From Protula sp. h YS-2021 (Eukaryota > Annelida > Polychaeta > Sabellida > Serpulidae), in the NCBI GenBank assembly GCA_949752745.1, contig OX457026.1:23997308-24061307 (forward strand): a stretch of DNA of 64,000 nucleotides, read 5' to 3'. The translations under genes were made by a program, and so were the position numbers. Positions 37,201 through 48,489 of this stretch are shown here, one piece after another (position 1 is the first letter of the stretch; every line of letters begins with the position of its first letter). The notes under the pieces were generated by a model. That model was not told the DNA's origin and searched no databases. It saw nothing but the letters and a program-made list of their open reading frames with translations.

Positions 37201-39817
37201 GAATGGGCGCATCGAGCCTTGCGGGGCCGTGGAAGGCTTCTGTGTGGACATCGGCGCCAGCGGCTCGTTCTGCCCGAGTCACGTGACCCTGCCCATGACG
37301 GCTTTCTTCTTTAAGCTGTCCGAGGACAACGCGCCATCGCCCTACCTCGTGAGTATTTTTTAACGCTGCATCTTAAAAACGCCGCGTTTTTGGACATGTA
37401 AGAAAGTATTTTATTACATGATCTGGGCGTCGGACAAAAGAATGTAGGTGGTCCAAATATCGCTCAAGCGTTGTGTACTCGTGTCATATCCCGCAAAAAA
37501 CACAGAGCTTCCCAATAAGAATAGCTAAACGTAAACTTTAAACTGCCTTAATTTTGTCACAAGTTTCTTGTTGTTTCGCAAAATGAAGTTTAAATATACA
37601 AACAGAAGCAAACATATGACCTCTGTGCTAGTAAAAGTAAAAGTGAAAGAACCTGGTTAAAAAGGACGACACGGCAGTCAGATGTTAAAGTGACATGCAC
37701 TTTTCCCGGACTTTGGTTTTGTGTAATTTCGCACCGCCCTTTCGTAAAGGGAACGTTTGAATGTATTGTGTGTTTTGACAGGGTCACGTGAGCTTGGAAT
37801 CGGTGGGGAAGCGAGGCTACTCGTTTGAATGTATTGTCTATGTTTTGACAGGGTCACGTGAGCTTGGAATCGGTGGGGAAGCGAGGCTACTCGTTTGAAT
37901 GTATTGTGTATGTTTTGACAGGGTCACGTGAGCTTGGAATCGGTGGGGAAGCGAGGCTACTGGTTTGAATGTATTGTGTATGTTTTGACAGGGTCACGTG
38001 AGTTTGGAATCGGTGGGGAAGCGAGGCTACTCGTTTGAATGTATTGTGTATGTTTTGACAGGGTCACGTGAGCTTGGAATCGGTGGGGAAGCGAGGCTAC
38101 TGGTTTGAATGTAGTGTCTATGTTTTGACAGGGTCACGTGAGCTTGGAATCGGTGGGGAAGCGAGGCTACTCGTTTGAATGTATTGTCTATGTTTTGACA
38201 GGGTCACGTGAGCTTGGAATCGGTGGGGAAGCGAGGCTACTCGTTTGAATGTATTGTGTGTGTTTTGACAGGGTCACGTGAGCTTGGAATCGGTGGGGAA
38301 GCGAGGCTACTCGTTTGAATGTATTGTGTATGTTTTGACAGGGTCACGTGAGCTTGGAATCGGTGGGGAAGCGAGGCTACTCGTTTGAATGTATTGTGTA
38401 TGTTTTGACAGGGTCACGTGAGCTTGGAATCGGTGGGGAAGCGAGGCTACCACGTGCCGAGCAAAGGCACGATACAAGTGGTACGACCGCGGCTGTTATA
38501 CCCAGCTCTTTGTTGTTTTGAAAGTGTTAATGTTGTCAGTAGCCTGAATAAAAAAAAAAGAAGAAGAAAATAAAAGATAGAAAAAAGACAAATGTAGAAC
38601 TTGATTATAGCAGAAATGCTTATAAATGAACGTCATATTTCTAGAGTAATTCAATTCTCACAATTATAACTATTTAATTTTAATATAATTGTTACTGAAA
38701 TAGATATCGAAAGATATATTTCCTTGTATCATATATTTATTGTATCAATTCCAAACATAGTTTTGATTCTTTAAGTTTTCTTTCATTTCAGACATTGTTT
38801 AACCCAAATAAGACAGTCGTCAAAATGTTCGTGTTAACGTACGACCTATCGGACATGCCGCCCAGCTGCACGACGTTTCTGCGCCAGCGCACGCTCTACA
38901 GGCCCGTGCCGCACAGTGCCAGCGACACGACCGACGCACCCCACTACCTCCGATACCTCATCCACTTACGGTAAACATGCCTCATCCATTCACGTGCCCC
39001 GCTGCCCCCGATACCTCATGCACTTACGGTAAACATGCCTGATCCATTCACGTGCCCCAATACCCATGATACCTCATCCACTTACGGTAAACATGTCTCA
39101 TCCATACACGTGCCCCACTGCCCATGATACCTCATCCACTTACGGTAAACATGCCTCATCCATCCACGTGCCCCACGGCCCCCGATACCTCATCCACTTA
39201 CGGTAAACATGCCTCATCCATCCACATGCCCCGTGCCCCCGATACCTCATCCACTTACGGTAAACATGCCTCATCTATTCACGTGCCCCACTGCCCCCGA
39301 TACCTCATCCACTTGCGGTAAACATGCCTCATCCATCCACGTGCCCCACTGCCCCCGATACCTCATCCACTTCTGGTAAACATGCCTCGTTTATTCACGT
39401 GCGCACCTACCTCAGGTACCTCACCTACTCGCAGTAAACAAATGTGCGACATTTAGACGAGCGACATTTAGTTAAAATTTTCTTTTAGTTAAAATTTTCA
39501 CCATTTTCTCTTCCCATTGATTTGAAAGAAACTGATGAAGTTGTAAATGTTGTCGATGATGCTCACAATGAAAAAAAAGCATGTTTGCAGTTTCCTGATT
39601 TTTAATTATTGAATTTTGACTGATGATGAGAATTGACGGCCTTAATGTTTTGGTTTACAGGGTAGCAAGCTCGAAATCCAGGAAGCTGTACTTGCATTCC
39701 GATATTCGAATGATTTTTGCCCGCGACAAGTTCGAGTACGATTCTCGTATTGCAAATTACGAATATCGATCGCTGACTGAAGGGCCTGTCAACCCAAAGT
39801 ATTCACCAAAAAAGTGA
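25676..39817 (+). CDS. atos: Atos homolog (FAM214/ATOSA-ATOSB family), 874 aa, 11 coding exons
   Basis: Exons: 25676-25843, 26179-26366, 26948-27073, 27339-28587, 30401-30523, 33567-33640, 35106-35238, 37190-37348, 38412-38480, 38792-38970 and 39661-39817. All splice sites are GT-AG and phases join to 2625 nt. Fly Atossa is a nuclear regulator that raises mitochondrial metabolism in invading macrophages. Conserved here: SELWCQLGLLVIESR near the N-terminus; NNVPVCIEVVLLPDC; LFQAVKSYLYFSQLSAWL; a long Ser-rich linker (about 161-577); GLPLQSSPAPIKR-FDFDD (Atos conserved domain, DUF4210); STSAPASTNSLLGNFEESLLNGR; and the C-terminal domain ending NPKYSPKK. The start ATG lies 11 nt inside an exon that opens at 25665, so at least one 5' UTR exon is upstream. 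Length is within the family range. Confidence 0.95.
26179..26366 (+). CDS. atos: Atos coding exon 2
   Basis: 188 nt after CGTTACAG. It encodes NNVPVCIEVVLLPDC and YILLEQWKFQVLPK, matching the conserved N-terminal region. The donor is GTATGC. Confidence 0.9.
26948..27073 (+). CDS. atos: Atos coding exon 3
   Basis: 126 nt encoding GGELSVEIPSLFQAVKSYLY then FSQLSAWLNQTHGTAPRAVEY. This FSQLSAWL block is one of the best-conserved family signatures. The donor is GTATTG. Confidence 0.9.
27339..28587 (+). CDS. atos: Atos coding exon 4, long Ser-rich exon
   Basis: 1249 nt from the acceptor CTTCTTTGCACAG to the donor CAG|GTAAAT. The protein is mostly disordered, with acidic Ser clusters (HSDDSSDCSDCSTL, SSPSSSSDSSQNGN) and a basic end KPLKSIMTRHLQNIQSKQ. 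Activation domains lie in the comparable part of fly Atossa. Its open frame also runs 62 nt into the preceding intron and 15 nt into the following one, but splice phases favour these borders. Confidence 0.9.
29277..29323. repeat. (TAAA)n/(TAA)n microsatellite in Atos intron 4
   Basis: AAATAAATAAATAAATAA followed by AATAATAATAATAATA. A G-poor, T/G-rich tract also lies at 28800-28846. Confidence 0.8.
30401..30523 (+). CDS. atos: Atos coding exon 5
   Basis: 123 nt encoding GAAAKSRVPSEEERITFRKA to HSTGLPLQSSP. It is the start of the Atos conserved domain; the donor is GTAAGT. Confidence 0.9.
30608..31058. repeat. (TTCC)n array broken by AAAC, Atos intron 5
   Basis: About 450 bp of TTCC tetramers interrupted at irregular steps by AAAC (TTCCAAACTTCC). 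One strand is almost pure pyrimidine. Long open frames on both strands (LPSF / GRKE repeats) are artefacts of the 4-bp period. Confidence 0.95.
33567..33640 (+). CDS. atos: Atos coding exon 6
   Basis: 74 nt encoding APIKRLGRTSFDFDDNLTCA then KAIK, continuing the SSPAPIKR block across the splice. The acceptor is TGTTTGTAG and the donor GTAAGT. Confidence 0.9.
34082..34270. repeat. (GATA)n microsatellite, Atos intron 6
   Basis: Long AGATAGAT runs with a few variants (GATCGAT, AGATATAGA), flanked by GATGGATG units up to about 34350. Confidence 0.95.
35106..35238 (+). CDS. atos: Atos coding exon 7
   Basis: 133 nt encoding SLSCVNLEEYKSTSNEEEME and the family signature STSAPASTNSLLGNFE. The donor is GTTAGT. 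Confidence 0.9.
37190..37348 (+). CDS. atos: Atos coding exon 8
   Basis: 159 nt, GC-rich, encoding ESLLNGRIEPCGAVEGFCVD and IGASGSFCPSHVTLP, ending APSPYL. The donor is GTGAGT; phase 0. Confidence 0.95.
37757..38450 (+). repeat. 70-bp minisatellite containing the exon 9 acceptor and exon start, ten copies
   Basis: GGGTCACGTG recurs exactly every 70 bp at 37781, 37851, 37921, 37991, 38061, 38131, 38201, 38271, 38341 and 38411. Each unit holds TGTTTTGACAG, the exon 9 sequence for GHVSLESVGKRGY, and 31 bp of intron. Copies differ by only a few bases. Exon use of an earlier copy meets a TGA in the next unit because 70 is not a multiple of three. Confidence 0.95.
38412..38480 (+). CDS. atos: Atos coding exon 9, fed by a ten-copy acceptor array
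   Basis: 69 nt encoding GHVSLESVGKRGY then HVPSKGTIQV; the donor is GTG|GTACGA. Its first 39 nt and acceptor are the last of ten tandem copies (37757-38450). Only this copy continues into the correct exon end. Confidence 0.9.
38792..38970 (+). CDS. atos: Atos coding exon 10, followed by a donor array
   Basis: 179 nt encoding TLFNPNKTVVKMFVLTYDLS to HYLRYLIHL, phase 2. The donor TTACG|GTAAAC is the first of a tandem series of near-identical copies in the next intron. Confidence 0.95.
38952..39414 (+). repeat. 58-bp minisatellite containing the exon 10 end and donor, eight copies
   Basis: GATACCTC starts at 38952, 39010, 39068, 39126, 39184, 39241, 39299 and 39357, period 58 (once 57), with a degenerate ninth start at about 39415. 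Each unit repeats the exon end (CTCATCCACTTACG) and the donor GTAAACATG. Confidence 0.95.
39661..39817 (+). CDS. atos: Atos last coding exon
   Basis: 157 nt after TTGGTTTACAG encoding VASSKSRKLYLHSDIRMIFA to GPVNPKYSPKK and TGA. This is the conserved C-terminal end of the family. Confidence 0.95.
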
Positions 39818-41552
39818 CGTCATATCTGTGTTAGGAAGCACTTACATGCGGCTGATTGTTTTTTTTTCTGATGTTGATTTTCTTAATCCTAATCCGTGCT
39901 AAAAACCAAAAAAACAACAAAAAAAAAAAAAAAAAAAACAACACTAGATCAAAACCTAGGACTGAATAAATTTTCTAGTCTGAGTTACAGCCAATACCCT
40001 GACGAGTTTTCGGATTGTTCAGTAGTTTTTAGAAGCGTAAGATAACATAAGATACTTTTTTCCTCGTAAATTTGATAGACAGCTTAAGATATCTCCGTCT
40101 TGAGATCGCCAGTGACCACGAGTAATATCGATAACACCATGTCGTTTTTGAAGAGATCAACGTTTTTTATGGGATATTTGTAAAGCGAAGCATTGAAAAT
40201 GCGAGAAACACCATATATTTTTTAAGGTCGTTATTGAAAGGAAGACTTCCTGTTCGGTGGTTATGTCAAAAGATCTGGCATTTTCAAGGGTGGTCGCTTT
40301 GCACTTATTCTATTTACAGGATGCGAGTCATCCAAGTATTGGGTTCATAATTTATTCTTTCACATGTAGAACATTGTAATATTAGTATATGTATTATCAT
40401 TGAGTGATATTTAATCTGTGTATCGTTTAGGTTTATCTATTTATAGACTTGTGTTTGTTTGTTTGTTTGTTTGTTCAAGCTTTCATTCCAGTTGTATTAA
40501 TATATGCATGGAAGCTCCGTTGAAAAATAACAAAAACTGTTGGACCTAAAGCACATGGTGGAAGAGAAACAATCCAGTAAATCCTTCCTTTCAACCCCGT
40601 AGCCATAGTTACAAGCTGTATGCTGCACGCCGTATTTTATTCCCCACAGGGAATATATACGATCTACTGCGTGTCGGTCTGTCAGTCGGTCTGTCATCAA
40701 GAAATTGTTAACACGATAACTTAAAAACTCCTGCAGGGATTTTAATGAAACTTCGCATGTAGATTCTATGGGAACAAACACAGATCGGTAATGTAAATGG
40801 GTCAGGTTCGTCTAAGGAAAATGGACCAGCTGGATTGGAAAATTTCAGCTCTTGATTGACTATTGATGGCCGTGTTTAACTGATGGGGGGGGGGGCTGTG
40901 GGGAATATGTGGGCTATGCACACTGCTCTAGTTGGTTCAGTCACCCAGCAACAAGCTTTGTGCTACATGCCGTATTTGGTTCAGCCACCCAGTAACAAGC
41001 TTTGTGCTGTATGCTGTATCACCCATTGGTTTTTTCCTAATGATTAGAATGTTGTGTTTTATCCTATAGCGGTATCGCGGAAGTTGTTCCATTTATTTAT
41101 TTTTTTCTTTCGGTCCACAGCTTGCTATTATTTCTCAACTGGAGCAGCTCTGCTCACACTTAATTAAGAATTAAGTGTTCGTTTTGGATAAGTTTTCCTG
41201 ATTGCTAAGGCTTTTACGTAGTGTATATTCCACCAGTAAACGGTTGATACTCTAATATATTATCAGTGCACATTGTGGGGCTATTCCAGTTTATTCGAAA
41301 TAGCAATAATTAAAGATTCTGGCAATCCAGTCTGAACATTCATTAAAACCAAGTAATAAAGTTGTAACGAGAGTCCACAATCCCTAATAAGAATCATACA
41401 TTAAGATCTTCAATATGCTTGAAGTGTATGTGTGAAAGCCCGTTGGTGATTAGCAAAACTTAGGTGTAATTTTATGAAGTATCAATGTCGTGTTAATTAG
41501 TCATCAGTAGACTACTTTAGATTCTTTTAATCTTGTGAATAAAACTTCTTGA

Positions 41553-41619
<67 letters not shown>

Positions 41620-41865
41620 AGACAGGAGAGAGAGAGGGAGAGGGAGAGAGCGGGAGAGAGAGAGAATGAGAGGGAGAGAATGAGAAAGAAAGAGAAAGAG
41701 AGGGAGAGAATGAGAGAGAGAGAGAGAGAGAGCGGGAGAGAGAGAATGAGAAAGAAAGAGAGGGAGAGAATGAGAAAGAAAGAGAAAGAGAGGGAGAGAA
41801 TAAGAGAGAGAGGGGGAGAGAGAGAGCGGGAGAGAGAGGGAGAGGGAGAGAGAATGAGAGAGCGC

Positions 41866-41928
<63 letters not shown>

Positions 41929-42830
41929 AATGGTGGTAGACTTCCGTTAGATCTTCGTCTGATTGCTGTGCACTTCATTATGTGTAGGTATTAGAATAGT
42001 GATAGAGATAACCTCTTTTCCCCCGACGCAGTATACGAAATTGAGATGCAGCCTCGAAGTATCGTTGTTCACTGACAATTCAGTGTATGGACGGCCTTCC
42101 TGAAGTCATTTCAGGATTGTTATTGACTTTAAGATTTTAAAATCACGTTTAAGGTAGTACGTGTGTTAGTTAGCGAGTGTGTGCCGTTTTTGTTACCGTT
42201 GCTTGGTACGGATGCGTTTGTGATTTATGTCAAGCCTCTTGTGATTTCAAATTTAACAGGCGCCATTGAGAATAACAGTGTGACTAGAAAAAAACGTATG
42301 TTAAGACCGTCTTGAAGTGCTAAAGCCGAAACGCCAAATGTTGTTTTAGTGTAATTTTTGTGTATTATGTTTTTCGAGACGATTTGGGTAAAATCACAAC
42401 ATTTTACGTGAATTTCTCATTCTGAGTCACGAGCTGTTTTTCCATTGGTTAAGTTTATGAAAACAAGATCTAGGTTTTGGTTTTAAGAAATTCTGTCTCT
42501 TTGTACCCATACACAAATATACAACTGTAAAAGTGAGGCGCCAGCCAGAATTGCCACTCCGTTTGTCCTCACTGGTCTCCTGCCATTCGTGACGGCTAGC
42601 CCAAAATAGGTATTATCTGTTTATTAGGATTTGGGTACTATTTCTGGCGAAAGTGCCGTTTTATGTTAATTTTTGAATAATTTTGCTTGTTATCATGTCA
42701 AATGTAATGTTATTGAAGAAATATACCGTTCAGAAATTCGGTTTAATATGATTTAATTGGCTGTTCCTGCTGTTTTGCATAAATTGCGTTCAAAGAAAAA
42801 AGAATAAAACGCTTGTTCTTTTGTTTGTTA
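39818..42830 (+). other. atos: Atos 3' UTR and flank
   Basis: The nearest poly(A) signal is AATAAA at 39965-39970, about 150 nt after the stop; another good one is GAATAAAAC near 42804. A dispersed repeat at 40600-40800 holds CGATAACTTAAAAACT and GGGATTTTAATGAAAC, and two 43-bp copies of TTGGTTCAG-CACCCAG-AACAAGC lie at 40933-41020. No further coding sequence was seen. Confidence 0.4.
41557..41928. repeat. (GA)n-rich array
   Basis: Pure GA at 41557-41616 and 41871-41926, with GAGAGGGAGA/GAAAGA variants between. Open frames in it (SLSLSL or RERERE) are not genes. Confidence 0.95.
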
Positions 42831-45800
42831 AGAAATCCATTATGTACCTTATATTAGTGCGTTATTATGCCACTGTGGCCTGGTTGTTCCCAGTAAATTG
42901 TTAATCCAAATTTTAGAAAAGCGTTTTTGTTTGCATCTGTGTTCCATACTTTCATGAAGTATCATGTTAAAACATTTAACCAGTTTTTGCGTTATATTGT
43001 TGGCGTACTGTTTGTTTGTGGTTTTGTTTTCTTAAAAAAGAGTCTTTCGATTAGCCATTAATGAGGAGACATGATGACATGTTGGTACATTTTAATGATT
43101 TCTGTCCTAAAGTCCTAAATTGGTCATTTCAGAACCGATAATTTTATTGTAATTGGTAAGGAAAGCTTAAAAAGGTAAATAATAAGTAAATAATTTATGG
43201 CGTGTAATAATTATTTAACAAGGTTCACATTATACAAACCCAGAATATAGAAAATATGTAAATAATTTTGGTCACCGCAGCTGCAGAAAAAAAATTGAAA
43301 AAAAAAAAAAATTACTGGTTACTGAACTTACGATTACATTATATTAAATCCACCCTTGATGCAAAAAAATGCAATTAGCCTTTTGCCAATTTACAGGTAT
43401 GATAAAATTGGGAACGCCAAACATATAATAAATAAAATACAGGATATAGGTGTAATAAAAATTAAGCTTAAAAATATCGATTTAGTTGAAGAATGGAAAC
43501 CATTGCCTTTAGGTATTAATAATTCGTTCTTACTGTCAACGAATTGTGCATTGTTTAAGAAAATACAAATAGAAGTCGTGAAAATAAACCTGGCTCTTCG
43601 TTCATGCATTCTCAAAACTGTCGTTACAGGCTGTGAATAGTGAGCGGGTCATGTTTTTATGTTCAGCGCTGATTTAGACACTGAACAAATACGTATTAAA
43701 TTCTGGTAAGGGCATCCCGTGTTAGAAATGCATTTTTGTCATTTCGTGATATAATCGGTACGAAATGTTCATAGCCACTAATATGGTACAGTCTTAAAAT
43801 GGCAAAACTCAAGGCTATTTTTAATCCGCGTCATTTTTTTGGCTACGGGTCCATCGAAAAAAAAATCATGAATTCAAACTGTGTCTTTGAAACACTGGTA
43901 ACAGTGCATCAAACATTATGAACGACATATGTATAGCAACCATGGTACTGCAGTTTAGTTGCGGAAGAACCGTCTTGGTGCAGTCAAAATTGAGGTACCA
44001 GAATTTAGATGTTCCATTCGGAATCATCAAGTCCTGATTTTACACGTGTCTTAACAGAATTAATGGAAATTTGCAGCGCATTTCTTTTGCTCTTGTGAAG
44101 TAGAAATTAAGAGCTCTTTTATCCGAAATTTCGCGAGGAGAAACGCGATAAGAATACATGTTTGTTTGGTGATATGTGTAAAGATAACATGGCCTATGAA
44201 TTGGCAAGTATTATTTAATCCGACGTGCTTTGTGTTCCCACTTCTTTGTTTTAGAACTTAATAAAATGATTACATTACGTTTGTTGGTTGCCTGATTTCA
44301 GTTGGCTTGTTTCTGGGGGAAGCTTTTTCCTCAACAGCATCAATGTACCTACTGAGTATTTTCCAGTGAAGGTGGGGGGGGGGGGGGGGGGGGGTTGTAG
44401 GTTGTAGGTTTTCCTGTGTAGGTTGGGTTTGAAATTAAGGTTATATATATATATATCTCAAGTGAAGCACTTAATTTTGTGACACTTTGGACACTTCGGT
44501 CTCGAATATTTTGTGAAAATTTGCAGTTAGCCGCACTGGTTCCAAAAAAACTTAACTGAATCCCGAAATGCACTTACATAGGATTGCCCAAATATATGTC
44601 CACTAAAACCTGTACGGGCAAACCTGAAAACCGGCGACTTTCTTAAGATAGTTATTGGCTGTCATTCAGACTTTACACAACAAAAAGTAAATCAAGGGGT
44701 TCACTTTTCAGAAACTTAAAACGTGCTTGAATTTCCATACCATTTGCTTAAAACAGGGCTTCCGTTTTGCCAATATTTATTTTCAAAAAAATGTGTTCTG
44801 GCGTGCTGAAGAGCTTGAGCTAAAATAAATGCAAGAAAATGACTCCGCAGAATTTGAAGCAGATGATTGGTTTGTCTCTAGATCGATGAATATTGACTTG
44901 GTTCCTCATTTATACGTGGGAGATTCTGTTTGCTGAGTCCACAAGTTAGAAAAAAAAGTTATTAATGAATCATTATTCATTTCAGACTTGTATATGTGCT
45001 TTTTGTCGTTTAATTGGTTTGGTAGAATAAGCGAGAGGTATAGATCTCGTGAAGGTATGAATTCTATGGAAGAGTCGATCCCGTGAAATTATGGAAAGTG
45101 TAAAGATATGGAAAGTATGAAGTTATACAAGTGTGAAGTTATAAAAGTGTGAAGGTATGGAAAGCGTGAAATTATGGAAAATGTGAAAGTATGAGAAGTG
45201 TGAAAGTATGGAAAGTGTGAAGGTGTGGGAAGTCTATAAGTATGGATACTATAAAGTCACAGATTCCATAAAATATCACTCTGTGTGATGTTGTGGATGT
45301 GAGAAAAACGTTGATCACATGAACAAAAAGGACAAGAGTCCTGGAAAGATATAGCTCTCATAAGGGTGCGGAATCCGTGAAATCACTCCTGGGAACGTTG
45401 GGTCTCTCAAACGACTGGACCCTATAAATGATCGGGATTCTGTCCCTTTAATAGGACATGTGAAATCTTTGATCCCGCCAAAGCACCGATCCAGATTTCT
45501 GAATTTATTCCTAATGCACCTGTCGGTTCTGTCAATAATCTGTTAAGACAACGGTGGTTGAAAATAACTAGTACGGATGAAAGAACTACGACGTTTTGAC
45601 GATGCTTGTTCTGATTAGAGAGATAAAGCTTGCATGTAGGTTAGATTATGGGTCACTTTTTGAGCGAATAGGCGTTTCTAGTATTGAATAATGTTAACAG
45701 TATAGATATATTGTCATACTTATGAACGATTTTATCATAATCCAAAAATCATATGGGAACAAAAAAAGTGCTACACATCTGTAACCAGTCACGGGTTTGC

Positions 45801-46870
45801 TCAATATGAACGACTCTGTGCCTGTTTATTCTGTTCTGTTTGCTCAACATGACGGGAATAATATCCTCGGCAAGTAAAGAGACGGTTTCGACATCACGAA
45901 TAAACAGTTTGGAACGCCATAATGTATAACCTCGATCACCAATCAATACTCAACAAACTTGCCGGCAACTCTTCTACCAAACGTGTACCAGCTTGTGAAT
46001 TTTTTTATCTCGATTTTAGCCCGTTACTGTTACAGACCTTGTATATTTATTTTTATGTCATGATGAGAATACTTTCCACAGAAGATGAGATGACGGGCTT
46101 GGTGGGGGAGGGGGAGGGTTGGAATGGGCGTTTGCCACGCTTTCCTTATGAACACAATGCTGATAAAGCCGACTGTATTTTTACTGACCGCTATGTGACT
46201 AGTCATATTAATGTGCCCCCCCCCCCCCAACCGTGCTGAGCTGTTTTGAGTGTATTTGAAAAGTTAATGAAGGTCAGTACTGGATTTGGAACTGTCGTTT
46301 CTTGCAGTTGTATACATCTTGTGAACACAATTTCCCCCAAACTGATTTTGTTGAAAACCCATATGAGTGTTCATCAGAAAAAAAAAACTCCCGGAAAGAT
46401 CGGATATTGGTAAATGGCCTGGTATCATAACTAATCTGACACCTTTCCTACACCTGGAAGAGCAAAACTGACCATGTGTCTGTATACATATACCCTTCCA
46501 CACGCACAAATATCGTCATACAAAGAGATATGACCTTTGAAACTTCCCTGCAAATGCTAATTTAATGAAAAAAATTCGCCCATTTCATTTCTCTGTTTAT
46601 TCTAAGCGAGTAGAGCTGGAAGCTTCTATTTTATCACACATAAATTACACCTCTCAACTTCACAAATATACCTTAAATTTATTGCTGTATTTCATGATTA
46701 TCAAAAAAAAAAACAAAAACAAACAAAAACAAAACAAAAAACAAACAAACAAACAAACAAAAAACAAACAAAAAACTAGACCGTTTTCGCTACCCAGTAG
46801 CGAAAATTACACTTAGGGGTCACAAAAAATACAATTCTGAACTCTTAATCTCTTAAATGTTGTTTTATAG
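42831..46870. other. Intergenic DNA, no gene seen
   Basis: It holds a G run at 44374-44394, (TA)n at 44441-44457 and a degenerate 16-20-bp minisatellite (AGTATGGAAAGTGTGAA) at 45060-45250. A CA/A-rich tract lies at 46700-46775. Open frames at 43356-43640 and 45749-45946 show no family motif. Confidence 0.4.
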
Positions 46871-46871
46871 G

Positions 46872-47165
46872 CCCAAAGGGTCGAAAATAAGCACAAAAAC
46901 GTTCAATCTCTAACCGTGTTCAAGATAATGGTTTTTTCCTTTGACCATGGCCGAGGAAGTCAAGGTCACCGAGATACCTCTTCCATATCATCTTTAAGGT
47001 CCAAAAGGTCGAAGTTAAGCTCAGAGTAGCTCTATCTCTAACCGTTTTCGACATAATAGCCCAATTCCGGTTTTTGACTTTGACCATGTCCGAGGAGGTC
47101 AAGGTCACCGAGGTACCTCTTACCTATCGTCTTTTAGACCCAAAGGATCGAAAATAAGCTCAAAA
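46872..47165. repeat. Degenerate tandem repeat, about 130-140 bp, three starts
   Basis: CCAAAGGGTCGAAAATAAGC recurs with changes at about 46999 and 47139, and GTCAAGGTCACCGAG at about 46957 and 47097. No coding content. Confidence 0.7.
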
Positions 47166-47259
47166 TTGCTATATCTCTTTTTTCAGATATTATGAACATA
47201 CATGCCGTGTGTTTGACCTAACTATTTTCTGGTACGGACACATGTGTAAACATTTTAGC

Positions 47260-48480
47260 TACATTTTTTCCCCACTAACTGGTGTATGACCTCTCAATTT
47301 TGACCCTTGTTTTTGATGACCATGCTGCTTCTGTTGTTGCTGTCGCTGCTGATGACGATGATAATGGTGATGTCGTTTAAGACGGAGAGTTTCGGCACGG
47401 GCAGGCCCCTCTTCTACTAGGAAAATCAACACGTGAATTTGTTGCCCAATCTGGACGCGTCGCAAAGAAGCGGGGATCCAAAGCAACTCACTTACTCCAT
47501 CATGTCAGCTTTTCTGTGACCAGACGCAAGCCCCGCCCTTTCAGGTTGCTTTTAAGGGTTCTTTGTAGCATGTGGGCTTGGCCGTCCTTTGCTAAACCTA
47601 CTTAGCTGTATTTAAACGAGCGCGTTTAGCTCGCGCGAGTCCCCTGAGTGTACTATCAGGCTCAATACAACTGAGCTTCATCAGGAGTGAATACTCATAA
47701 CTCCACACATCGGTACGGAAGAGGTGTTAGGTATGCGAGCTTGAGAAGGAGGGCACTGCATATTCTGCGAAGGGGGTAGCGCATGAAAAGCGCTTCCATT
47801 TATCGCAGATTTTCTATTTGGAGTCCATGTTTCACAGCGATAGAGCAGAGATGATTGTGCCGCAGCCTTGTAAAAGTTGAACTTTGAGATCAGCTTAACG
47901 CCATGATTTTCCACCAGGCTTTTCATTACTGATTCTAATTTCCAGTGTGACTTCCGAATCGTGGTATATATCATGTTGAGGCTTATTGTGAGTCGAAAAT
48001 TCTAAGCAGAACCGCTGACTTTTATTTGTATGGTTTCTTGGCTATGAGTTCACAGACGTCCACGAACAGGAGTTCTCTCATCAGCACTTGTATTGTGTTG
48101 GTGCGGGGTGAGAAACGCCTCAATCTGAACACTCCACTGTTGATTTTTAGAAGTCTTTGTCGTGGAATACATACTCGCAAAATAGCAATCTGGTAGCACG
48201 GACTTCTGAGGCAGCTTCCATAGACCGTCCCTGATAATAGAATCGCTTTTCTCAAACATGCGAATATAGCATAAAACGGTTTGTTTTGTTCCTGACACAC
48301 TTCCTGGAGCTGCATGTAAGTAAAGATGATATATGTATTTTCTCGATCACTGCGAAAACCACAGTCTGAGCAGGAACAGTTTCGGTTTTCCATACGCTGC
48401 TCGAGCTAAGATCTTCCCGCAATATCGGGAGACACATGCAGATAATCCGGTGGAAGGAGAATATCGTTCGGAAAAAAGGC
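47260..48480 (-). pseudogene. Decayed non-LTR retrotransposon, RT and C-terminal remnants
   Basis: Minus strand from about 48420: SDCGFRSDRENTYIIFTYMQ and LQEVCQEQNKPFYAIFA are the RT finger and palm region of a common animal LINE lineage. A shifted frame continues with IIRDGLWKLPQK. From 47974, SSLLYRCETWTPNRKSA and RIPNTSSVPMCGVMSIHS correspond to the segment after the RT core. Several frameshifts and an apparent internal deletion that removed the catalytic DD box make it inactive. The lineage (RTE or CR1-like) is not certain. Confidence 0.65.
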
Positions 48481-48489
48481 CCCAGATAA

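Noticed and set aside
41517..41994. SLSLSL and RERERE open frames
   Set aside because: Artefacts of the GA array.
45749..45946. Minus-strand ORF with GDRGYTLWRSKLF, reminiscent of a DDE transposase motif
   Set aside because: Too short, with no other conserved block; the rest contains a local sequence duplication.
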